Positions 1 through 5,387 of a stretch of DNA of 5,677 nt are shown piece by piece. Within the stretch, counting starts at the first letter, position 1, and each line of letters opens with the position of its first letter. Source of the DNA: Desulfovibrio sp. (GTDB lineage Bacteria; Desulfobacterota; Desulfovibrionia; Desulfovibrionales; Desulfovibrionaceae); NCBI GenBank assembly GCA_014804905.1, contig JAAUYX010000007.1, positions 56,037 to 61,713 of the forward strand. The letters are read 5' to 3'. The translations under genes were made by a program, and so were the position numbers. The notes below the pieces were generated by a model. That model saw only the letters and a list, made by a program, of their open reading frames with translations. It was not told where the DNA came from and searched no databases.

Positions 1-693
1 GCGGCCACCTATGCCACGGAAGGCGAGATGTTCGTGCGCGTGACGGCCAAGGCGGCGGATGAAGCGGCCGCGCGGGCCCTCGCCGAACCCCTGGTGCGCG
101 CGGTGTGCGAGCGCCTTGGCGATGTGGTCTACGGCGTGGATGTGCCGAGCCTCGAGGCGGTGGTGGTGCGCGGCCTTGCGGTCGCGGGGCTGCATCTTGT
201 CACCGCCGAATCCTGCACCGGGGGCCTGCTCGCCAAGCGCATCACGGACCAGCCCGGTTCTTCAGCGGTGTTTGAGACCGGGCTTGTGACCTATGCCAAT
301 GCAAGCAAGGTGCGCCTGCTCGGCGTGCCGGAGGCCGTGCTCGCCGCCCACGGCGCGGTGAGCCCGCAAACAGCCGCCTTCATGGCCGAGGGCGCGCGGC
401 TGCGCCAGGGCGGGGACCTCGGCCTCGGCATCACCGGCATCGCCGGGCCGGACGGCGGCACGCCGGAAAAGCCCGTGGGCCTCGTCTATATCGCCCTCAG
501 CGCGCCCGACGGCGTCTGGCTGCGCGTCATGCGCCCCCAGGGCCGCTATCTGGGCCGGAGCTGGACGCGGCAGCGCGCGGCAAGCCATGCGCTGGACCTT
601 GTGCGGCGCAGGCTGGCGGGGCTTCCTCTGGAAGCGGCCTACGCCAAAGATGCGGCGGCCGTTGACGGAGGCCCCGTTCCCCCGGCCTTCTGA
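1..693 (+). CDS. cinA: CinA-family nicotinamide-nucleotide amidase, C-terminal part (5' partial)
   Basis: The reading frame is open from the first base to the TGA at 691-693, giving 230 visible residues. The true start lies upstream, and the ATG at 28 is most likely internal because the preceding codons continue the family pattern. The visible part covers the end of the linker region (TAKA, then RLGDVVYGVD) and the whole CinA C-terminal domain. Within that domain are AESCTGG, with the Ser codon at 211-213 expected to be the catalytic nucleophile, GSSAVFETGLVTYANASK with its conserved Lys at 307-309, HGAVS, and TGIAGPDGG followed by EKPVG. In this family the domain (PncC) deamidates nicotinamide mononucleotide to nicotinate mononucleotide, a cytoplasmic NAD-salvage step. 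The tail after the domain (AAAVDGGPVPPAF) is poorly conserved. The N-terminal MoCF/COG1058 domain is presumed but lies outside the window. No functional tie to the iron genes is visible. Confidence 0.92.
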   Translation, partial: AATYATEGEMFVRVTAKAADEAAARALAEPLVRAVCERLGDVVYGVDVPSLEAVVVRGLAVAGLHLVTAESCTGGLLAKRITDQPGSSAVFETGLVTYANASKVRLLGVPEAVLAAHGAVSPQTAAFMAEGARLRQGGDLGLGITGIAGPDGGTPEKPVGLVYIALSAPDGVWLRVMRPQGRYLGRSWTRQRAASHALDLVRRRLAGLPLEAAYAKDAAAVDGGPVPPAF

Positions 694-732
694 CGCTGGT
701 ACGCTATCTGCATGGGCAAAAGCACAAGCTGT

Positions 733-753
733 GAGGGGAAAATTGCTCCCCTC
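733..753 (+). other. Small hairpin between cinA and the adaptor gene
   Basis: GAGGGGA at 733-739 is the exact reverse complement of TCCCCTC at 747-753, giving a 7-bp stem with a 7-nt loop (AAATTGC). It lies in the 83-nt gap between the cinA stop and the next ATG. The bases after it (TGTCCCC) contain no T-run, so it is not a canonical intrinsic terminator. It could be an attenuating or mRNA-stabilising stem, or chance in GC-rich DNA. Confidence 0.3.
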
Positions 754-776
754 TGTCCCCTTGGCCGGAGTACGTC

Positions 777-1961
777 ATGCCCGAAGCCTTTTCCCTAGAA
801 CTGCCTGCCCCCGGATACAACAGCAAGCGGCCTTTGCGCCGTATGGTGGTCATCCTCGTCGCCCTCGTGCTCGTGGCCGGGGGCGCGCTCGGCTGGTGGG
901 TCTATTCCGGCCGCGTGACCAGCGTGGCCGCGCGCCTTGACGGCATGGTGCACATCGTGGCGCCCCGTTTTTCGGGCAATCTCGCCAGCCTCGATGTCCG
1001 CGAGGGGGACAGCGTGACCGCTGGCCAGCATGTGGGCAGCATGGAAGCGGGCGCCTTTGACCGGCACCTCGCCCAGGCCGCCGCCGAGGCCGCGGCCTTG
1101 CGCCCTGCGCAGGGCCCGGACATGGTGGAAAGCGCCGCGCGCCTGCGCCAGGCACAGGAGGCGGAGCGGGATTTCGCCGTGCGCATGGCCCAGGCCCGCA
1201 ACGAGGAGGACCGCCTGCGCCTCTTGCGTGAGGAGCGCGTGACGGAGCATGTGCGCGCACAGCTTGCCCTGCGCGGGCTCGACAGCCAGGGCGGCGAGCG
1301 CACCGCGGGAGCGGAGAAGTATGCCGCCGCGCGCGCCGCCGAGGCCACTGCCCGCGACCGCAAGGAGGCCGCGACCGCGGACTTTGAGCGCGCAAGCCTC
1401 ATGCGCGCGGCCCTGGAGCAGGAGCTGGAGCGCATCCGCCAGGAGGTCATGGCGGCGCGCAACCATGCCTCGCAGCAGCGGCAGCGGGGCGCGCAGGTTG
1501 CCGCGCCGGAGCGGCTCTCGGCCGATGGCGCGCTGTTTGCGCCGGTGGCGGGCACGGTATTGCGCCGCATGGCCGAGCCCGGCCAACTGCTCCAGGCCGG
1601 GGAGCCGGCGCTGCTCATTGCGCCTTCCGGACAGGCCGCGGACGCCGCCTTCTGGGTGGACGCCTGGTTTCCCGCGGGCGATGCGGACAGCATCCGCACG
1701 GGCCAGCGTTGCAGCGTCAGCGTGGGCGACGAGAGCCTTTCCGGCACGGTGGCCGAGGTACTGCCGCCGCAGCCCCTGCCCGAAGGCCTCGCGGGCGCGT
1801 CCGGGGAAGGCGGCGCGAGCGGCGGGGATAGTACGGCCGCCCTGCGCCGTCCGGTGGCCTATGTGCCCGTGCGCGTGGCACTCAAGGGCGAGCTGCCGCG
1901 CGGCCTCACGCCCGGAGCGGCAGCCCGCTGCGTCATTATGACCCACGGCCTCTCCTTCTGA
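777..1961 (+). CDS. HlyD/EmrA-type membrane fusion protein (periplasmic adaptor)
   Basis: This is a 394-residue adaptor of the type that links an inner-membrane exporter to an outer-membrane channel. The ATG at 777 follows GGAG (767-770) with a 6-nt gap. Basic residues (RPLRR) precede one hydrophobic segment at about residues 23-43, giving an N-in anchor with the rest in the periplasm. A lipoyl-like half-domain follows at about 58-90 (PRFSGNLASLDVREGDSV). A long charged Ala/Arg/Glu-rich coiled coil spans about 93-240. The second lipoyl half is at about 253-283 (LFAPVAGTVLRRMAEPGQ), and a beta-barrel stretch (FWVDAWFPAGD, then IRTGQRCSVSVGDESLSG) is at about 290-330. A Gly/Ser-rich stretch at about 337-352 interrupts the C-terminal part and looks like a flexible insertion. 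Length and domain order are normal for the family. No MFS, ABC or RND partner and no outer-membrane factor is encoded in the window, so the substrate cannot be assigned. The upstream gene is cinA, and the downstream unit has its own promoter. Confidence 0.85.
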   Translation: MPEAFSLELPAPGYNSKRPLRRMVVILVALVLVAGGALGWWVYSGRVTSVAARLDGMVHIVAPRFSGNLASLDVREGDSVTAGQHVGSMEAGAFDRHLAQAAAEAAALRPAQGPDMVESAARLRQAQEAERDFAVRMAQARNEEDRLRLLREERVTEHVRAQLALRGLDSQGGERTAGAEKYAAARAAEATARDRKEAATADFERASLMRAALEQELERIRQEVMAARNHASQQRQRGAQVAAPERLSADGALFAPVAGTVLRRMAEPGQLLQAGEPALLIAPSGQAADAAFWVDAWFPAGDADSIRTGQRCSVSVGDESLSGTVAEVLPPQPLPEGLAGASGEGGASGGDSTAALRRPVAYVPVRVALKGELPRGLTPGAAARCVIMTHGLSF

Positions 1962-1980
1962 CGCGCCTTCCGCGCCGGAT

Positions 1981-2040
1981 GTTGACAACCAATTAGGATT
2001 TTTTCCTTTTTTATCGGCTCAGAAAATACCGCATCTTCTC
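1981..2040. other. AT-rich intergenic segment upstream of the iron-regulated promoter
   Basis: Base composition drops sharply from the GC-rich coding DNA to AT-rich sequence, with two T-runs (about 1999-2004 and 2007-2012). A TTGACA at 1982-1987 lies inside the 9-base near-palindrome GTTGACAAC, but no matching -10 hexamer occurs 16-18 bases downstream. The T-runs could assist termination of the adaptor transcript, but the only stem before them is a 4-bp GCGC pair near 1965-1976. I see no gene here. It may act as an AT-rich upstream promoter region or a binding site for a DNA-bending protein. Confidence 0.35.
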
Positions 2041-2070
2041 TTGACAATGAAATTCATTTTCAATTAGTCT
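2041..2070 (+). promoter_or_regulatory. Predicted sigma70-type promoter for the DUF2325 gene
   Basis: A perfect -35 hexamer, TTGACA, lies at 2041-2046. The best -10 candidate is TAGTCT at 2065-2070 with an 18-base spacer; it keeps the first two and last bases of TATAAT. Predicted initiation near 2077 would leave a leader of about 50 nt before the ATG at 2128. The spacer is almost fully occupied by the Fur-like operator, so repressor binding would exclude RNA polymerase. The weak -10 lowers confidence in the exact placement. Confidence 0.6.
2043..2063. promoter_or_regulatory. Fur-box-like operator 1
   Basis: GACAATGAAATTCATTTTC (2043-2061) matches the classical 19-bp Fur consensus GATAATGATAATCATTATC at 15 of 19 positions. 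Its core, AATGAA-A-TTCATT (2046-2058), is a perfect 6-1-6 inverted repeat. It also fits, with one mismatch, the variant WTGAAAATNATTTTCAW that I recall for Desulfovibrio, at 2047-2063. It lies between the -35 and -10 elements upstream of the DUF2325-feoB pair. Fur with ferrous iron is expected to bind and repress. The match is seen directly; regulation is inferred. Confidence 0.8.
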
Positions 2071-2127
2071 CCCTCCGTACAGAGAAGCGCGGCAAAATTT
2101 GCTGCCTATCCAGGAGGAGGGAGAGAA

Positions 2128-2403
2128 ATGAGTGTTACCCTTATCGGCGGCATGGACCGCCTGAAGCCCGAGTATGTGTCCACGGCCGAGGCCCTTGGTC
2201 ATGAACTCAAGTGCATCAGCCGCAACGAGCGCAACTTCCTTGCCAAGATCGGCAATCCCGACGCGCTCATCGTCTTTACCAACAAGATTTCGCACGAGGC
2301 CAAGCGCAAGGCCCAGCAGCTCGCCCGCTCGCGCAATATCCCCATACGTTTCGTCCATTCCTGCGGCGTCTCCACCCTGCGCGAATGTCTCCAGCTTGCC
2401 TGA
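2128..2403 (+). CDS. DUF2325-type small protein, predicted Fur-regulated, upstream of feoB
   Basis: This 91-residue soluble protein has no signal peptide or membrane segment. The ATG at 2128 follows a strong, extended Shine-Dalgarno tract (AGGAGG at 2112-2117 running into GGAGGG at 2116-2121). The pattern fits DUF2325: an N-terminal beta strand with a Gly pair (VTLIGGMDRLKPEY, residues 3-16), a central segment PDALIVFTNKISHEA (44-58) with the conserved Ser55-His56, and a C-terminal RFVHSCGVSTLRECL (74-88) with His77, Cys79 and Gly80. The layout suggests a small Rossmann-like alpha/beta fold. The biochemical function is not established to my knowledge. His25, Cys29, His56, His77, Cys79 and Cys87 are possible ligands for iron or another cofactor, but that is inference. 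It is not FeoA, because no SH3-like FeoA pattern is visible. Its position under one Fur-like operator and 97 bases before feoB suggests a role in ferrous-iron uptake or its control. Confidence 0.8.
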   Translation: MSVTLIGGMDRLKPEYVSTAEALGHELKCISRNERNFLAKIGNPDALIVFTNKISHEAKRKAQQLARSRNIPIRFVHSCGVSTLRECLQLA

Positions 2404-2408
2404 GCGGC

Positions 2409-2437
2409 TTGACATGGGCGGCAGGTGCCGTTATTTC
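2409..2437 (+). promoter_or_regulatory. Predicted second promoter, directly upstream of feoB
   Basis: TTGACA at 2409-2414, starting five bases after the DUF2325 stop codon, is followed after a 17-base spacer by TATTTC at 2432-2437, which keeps the TAT of the -10 consensus. Predicted initiation near 2444 falls inside the second Fur-like palindrome, leaving a leader of about 57 nt before the feoB ATG. This would let feoB be transcribed both from the upstream promoter and from its own. Confidence 0.55.
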
Positions 2438-2439
2438 GG

Positions 2440-2454
2440 AAATGAATTTCATTT
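2440..2454. promoter_or_regulatory. Fur-box-like operator 2
   Basis: AAATGAATTTCATTT is a perfect 7-1-7 inverted repeat. It shares the AATGAA-N-TTCATT core with the operator at 2046-2058, differing only in the central base. The 19-bp register 2438-2456 matches the classical Fur consensus at 12 of 19 positions, weaker than operator 1. It sits just after the predicted -10 and over the predicted start site, a repressing position. Fur control of feoB is well known in many bacteria; its use here is inferred. Confidence 0.72.
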
Positions 2455-2500
2455 TTTCCATTGCTTCAGAGATGCTTAATCACCGGGATATGGAGGAGTG

Positions 2501-4717
2501 ATGAGCGACGGAACGGAGAAAAGCACGGCCCAGGCGGGCGCCCCCTTGCGTATTGCGCTGGCGGGCAACCCCAACTGCGGCAAGACGACGGTTTTCAACG
2601 CCTATACCGGGGCGCGGCAGCATGTGGGCAATTACCCCGGCGTGACGGTGGACCGGAAAGAGGGCACACTGGATGTCGACGGGCGCCACATCACTCTGGT
2701 GGACCTGCCAGGCACCTACAGTCTCACCGCCTTTTCACAGGAGGAGCTGGTGGCGCGCGGCGAGCTTTCCGCGAGCCATGTGCAGTCGGTCATCGACGTG
2801 GCGGACGCCTCGGCGCTGGAGCGCAACCTCCTGCTCACGGTGCAGCTGCTCGAAATGGGGATGCCCGTGGTGCTCGCCTGCAACATGATGGACGAGGCCC
2901 GCGAGGCGGGCATCCACATCGATATGGAGCGACTCGGCAAGCTCCTCCACACGCCCGTGCTTCCCATGATTGCCCGCGAGGGCGAGGGCCTGCGCGAGAC
3001 CATGCAGGAGGCCATCAGGCTGGCCGACGGTGGCCCGCGCGAGCCCCTGCGCCTCTCCTACGGGCCGGACCTCGACACGGCCCTTCTGGAGATGGAGCGC
3101 ATCATCGAGTCCTCGGGGCTCCTCAAGGGCGTGTACGCGCCGCGCTGGCTGGCCCTCAAACTGCTGGAAAACGACGAGGTAATCCTGCGCGAGGCCCGCG
3201 CCGCCGACGCCGCCGCCACGGAACGCCTGGAGACCATCTGCCGCAAGACGGCCGCCCATATCCACGACACCTTCAACGCCAGCACCGAGTCCATCATCAC
3301 GGACCACCGCTACGGCTTCATCCACAGTATCCTGCGCGACGGCGTGCTGGACAGGGACCCGGGCCGGGACCGGCTCGCCCTTTCCGACAAGATCGACAGG
3401 GTGCTCACCAACGCCTTTTTCGGGCCGCTCATCATGCTGGGCGTGCTCTACCTCATGTACCAGATCACCTTTGAGCTCGGAGCCTATCCCCAGGAATGGG
3501 TGGAGGACGGCTTCGACCTTCTGGGGGACTTTCTCACCGACATCCTCCCCGAGGGCCTCGTGCAGTCGCTTCTCGTGGACGGCATCATCGCCGGCGTGGG
3601 CGGCGTGCTGAGTTTCGTGCCGCTCATCATGATCATGTTCGCGCTCATCTCCTTTCTGGAGGACAGCGGCTACATGGCGCGCATGGCCTACATGATGGAC
3701 CGCGTGTTCCGCTTCTTCGGGTTGCACGGCGCCTCGGTGATGCCCTATGTCATCTCCGGCGGTATCGCCGGCGGCTGCGCCATCCCCGGGGCCATGGCCA
3801 CGCGCACCCTGCGCAGCCCCAAGGAAAAGCTGGCGACCCTGCTCACGCTGCCCTACATGACCTGCGGGGCCAAGCTGCCCGTCTTTTTGCTGCTGGCCGG
3901 GGCCTTTTTCCCGGAAAATGCGGCCACGGTCATGTTCTGCATCATGCTGGCCGGCTGGTTTTTCGCCCTTCTGGTGGCGCGGCTTCTGCGCTCCTCCCTC
4001 GTCAAGGGCGAGGCGACCCCCTTTGTCATGGAACTCCCCCCCTACCGGATGCCCACGCTTTTGAGCGTGCTTTTGCACTGCTGGGAGCGGGCCTGGATGT
4101 ATATCAAGAAGGCGGGGACCGTGCTTCTGGCCATTTCCGTGGTCATCTGGGCGGCCATGACCTTCCCCATGCTGCCGGATGAGGCCGCGGCCCCGCACGA
4201 GGCGCGCATCGCCTCCCTTGAAGAACGCCTGGAGGCCTTGCCCAAGGACGCGGAGGAGCGGGAAGCGGTGCAGGAGGAGCTTTCCGAAGCGAACAATACC
4301 TTTGAGGAGGAAAAGCTCGCCTATTCCGTGGCCGGACGCCTCGGCAAGTGGGTGGAGCCCTTCACGCGGCCCGCGGGCTTTGACTGGCGCACGGACATCG
4401 CTCTCATCGCGGGCGTGGCAGCCAAGGAGGCCGTGGTCTCCACCATGGGCACCGCCTGGGCCCTGGGCGAGCAGGACCCGGACGAGCCCGAGACCCTGGC
4501 CGAGCGCCTGGCGAGCGATCCGGGCTGGTCCAAGGCCACGGCGCTTGCGCTCATGCTCTTTGTGCTGCTCTATTCGCCGTGCTTCGTGGCCCTTGTGGTC
4601 ATCCGCCAGGAGGCCGGAAGCTGGGGCTGGATGGTGTTCAGCATCGTGTTCAATACCGCGCTCGCCTATGCGGTGGCGGTCATCGTCTATCAGTCGGGGC
4701 GCGCCCTCTGGGGCTGA
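2501..4717 (+). CDS. feoB: Ferrous iron transport protein B (FeoB)
   Basis: This 738-residue inner-membrane ferrous-iron transporter has a cytosolic G domain. The ATG at 2501 was chosen because GGAGG at 2492-2496 lies 4 bases before it; the in-frame GTG at 2498 is only 1 base away. The G domain carries G1 GNPNCGKT (22-29), a switch I stretch GNYPGVTVD (43-51), G3 DLPG (68-71) and G4 NMMD (128-131), all intact. A helical GDI-like region follows, then SDKIDRVLTNAFFGPL and the membrane part with two gate-type repeats. GGCAIPGAMATRTL carries Cys426, LPYMTCGAKLPV carries Cys455, and LLYSPCFVAL near the C-terminus carries Cys694. These match the conserved membrane cysteines of the family. A charged coiled-coil-like loop spans about 560-608, before the AKEAVVSTMG helix. 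Length is near normal (E. coli FeoB is 773). No feoA or feoC is adjacent. The gene follows two Fur-like operators, so iron repression is predicted. Confidence 0.97.
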   Translation: MSDGTEKSTAQAGAPLRIALAGNPNCGKTTVFNAYTGARQHVGNYPGVTVDRKEGTLDVDGRHITLVDLPGTYSLTAFSQEELVARGELSASHVQSVIDVADASALERNLLLTVQLLEMGMPVVLACNMMDEAREAGIHIDMERLGKLLHTPVLPMIAREGEGLRETMQEAIRLADGGPREPLRLSYGPDLDTALLEMERIIESSGLLKGVYAPRWLALKLLENDEVILREARAADAAATERLETICRKTAAHIHDTFNASTESIITDHRYGFIHSILRDGVLDRDPGRDRLALSDKIDRVLTNAFFGPLIMLGVLYLMYQITFELGAYPQEWVEDGFDLLGDFLTDILPEGLVQSLLVDGIIAGVGGVLSFVPLIMIMFALISFLEDSGYMARMAYMMDRVFRFFGLHGASVMPYVISGGIAGGCAIPGAMATRTLRSPKEKLATLLTLPYMTCGAKLPVFLLLAGAFFPENAATVMFCIMLAGWFFALLVARLLRSSLVKGEATPFVMELPPYRMPTLLSVLLHCWERAWMYIKKAGTVLLAISVVIWAAMTFPMLPDEAAAPHEARIASLEERLEALPKDAEEREAVQEELSEANNTFEEEKLAYSVAGRLGKWVEPFTRPAGFDWRTDIALIAGVAAKEAVVSTMGTAWALGEQDPDEPETLAERLASDPGWSKATALALMLFVLLYSPCFVALVVIRQEAGSWGWMVFSIVFNTALAYAVAVIVYQSGRALWG

Positions 4718-4740
4718 CGGGGCGTTCCCCGCATTTCCCT

Positions 4741-4784
4741 CCGCCCGTCTTTCCCCGGCTTGACAAGGCCGGGGGAGGGCGGGC
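4741..4784 (+). terminator. GC-rich hairpin after feoB, possible terminator
   Basis: CCCCGGC (4753-4759) pairs with GCCGGGG (4768-4774) around an 8-nt loop (TTGACAAG). An outer pairing of CCGCCC (4741-4746) with GGGCGG (4777-4782), or alternatively GCCCG with CGGGC, can extend it past internal unpaired bases. There is no T-run immediately after; the nearest (4807-4812) is more than 20 bases away. It may end or attenuate the feoB transcript, but it is not a textbook intrinsic terminator. Confidence 0.4.
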
Positions 4785-4789
4785 ATCTT
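4760..4789 (+). promoter_or_regulatory. Possible weak promoter for the SNase-like gene
   Basis: TTGACA at 4760-4765 is followed after 18 bases by CATCTT (4784-4789), which matches TATAAT at only three positions. It overlaps the loop and right arm of the post-feoB hairpin, so either reading may be chance. The downstream gene needs a promoter if feoB transcription ends here; otherwise it is co-transcribed with feoB. Confidence 0.25.
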
Positions 4790-4827
4790 CGTAACTTGGG
4801 CAGGCATTTTTTACTGCGGGAGGTCAC

Positions 4828-5370
4828 ATGCGGCCGGCCGTGCTTCTGGCCTTTCTGGCCGCGCTTTTCTGGGCGCAGGCGGCCCATGCGTGGGAGGCCT
4901 TCACGCCGCGCAAGGCCACGGCCTATGTGGTGGCCGTGGAAGACGGCAACCTCATTTCCGTGGCTAGCCGCTGGGGCAAGAAAAGCGCGGACTATATCAT
5001 CAGCCTCTACGGCATCGGCATCCCCACCGAGGACCAGCCCTTCGGCAAGGAGGCGCGGGCAACGCTGCTGCGGCTGCTCAGGCCCGGCGCGCGCGTCATC
5101 GTCAGCATCGTCGGCGAGGGCGAGGGTGGCGTGGTGCACGGGCTCGTGCAGGTGGACGGGCGCTCGGTGAACAATCTTCTGGTGGACGAGGGCCTCGCCT
5201 GGGTGGACAGGTCCACCTGCAAGGCCATGCTCTGCCGCCGTTGGCATATCGAGGAGCACAGCGCCATCAAGGACAGGCGCGGCATCTGGAGCCTCAACAT
5301 GTCAAGCCCGCCCTGGCAGTGGGGCGGCAATACGGGCGCGACGGCAAAGACGCTGCCCGACGGGAAATAG
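4828..5370 (+). CDS. Exported SNase-like (thermonuclease-fold) protein, probably catalytically inactive
   Basis: This is a 180-residue protein. The ATG at 4828 follows GGGAGG (4818-4823) with a 4-nt gap. The N-terminus is a clear signal peptide: MRPAVLLAFLAALFWAQ then AAHA, with probable cleavage after Ala21, so the mature protein should be periplasmic or secreted. Residues about 30-155 follow the staphylococcal nuclease fold: VVAVEDGNLISV, ISLYGIGIPTED, FGKEAR, GLVQVDGRSVNNLLVDEGLAWV, a helix with EEHSAIKDRRG, and the closing GIWS. By manual alignment the catalytic set is missing. The DGDT aspartate is Asn41, the RLxGIDTPE arginine is Ser59, its aspartate is Gly64 and its glutamate Thr67, and the second catalytic arginine is His104. 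Cys131 and Cys136 could form a disulfide. The likely role is a binding or structural protein rather than a nuclease. A short Gly/Thr-rich tail follows PPWQW. The next gene starts 17 bases or fewer downstream, so the two probably share a transcript. Confidence 0.78.
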   Translation: MRPAVLLAFLAALFWAQAAHAWEAFTPRKATAYVVAVEDGNLISVASRWGKKSADYIISLYGIGIPTEDQPFGKEARATLLRLLRPGARVIVSIVGEGEGGVVHGLVQVDGRSVNNLLVDEGLAWVDRSTCKAMLCRRWHIEEHSAIKDRRGIWSLNMSSPPWQWGGNTGATAKTLPDGK

Positions 5371-5387
5371 CCATGAAGGGACCTGTC

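Noticed and set aside
28..30. ATG at 28 as the start of a stand-alone PncC-type amidase
   Set aside because: The frame stays open to base 1, and the TAKA to RLGDVVYGVD region is typical of full-length CinA linker sequence, so an upstream start is more likely. A short form cannot be fully excluded without the upstream sequence.
795..1988. A 397-codon minus-strand open frame over the adaptor gene
   Set aside because: Same GC-driven shadow effect. The + strand frame has a ribosome binding site, membrane anchor and family motifs, while the minus frame is low-complexity Arg/Ala/Gly/His.
1982..2010. TTGACA at 1982 as a third iron-locus promoter
   Set aside because: No acceptable -10 hexamer lies 16-18 bases downstream; that stretch is CCTTTT and neighbouring T-rich sequence.
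1963..2012. Intrinsic terminator after the adaptor gene using the T-runs near 1999-2012
   Set aside because: The only stem before the T-runs is a 4-bp GCGC pair, separated from them by more than 20 bases, too weak and too far for a standard terminator.
2128..2403. Calling the small gene before feoB feoA
   Set aside because: The position fits, but the sequence has the DUF2325 pattern (SHEA, HSCG, an N-terminal Gly pair) and no FeoA-like SH3 signature.
2461..3474. A 337-codon + strand frame overlapping the start of feoB
   Set aside because: It is a shifted reading of feoB, with a biased Arg/Gly/Pro/His composition and no domain pattern. It has no supporting ribosome binding site.
2735..4807. 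A 690-codon open frame on the minus strand, antisense to feoB
   Set aside because: It mirrors the whole of feoB, whose motifs are unmistakable. Long antisense open frames are expected in GC-rich genes, and its His/Gly/Arg-rich, repetitive translation resembles no protein family.
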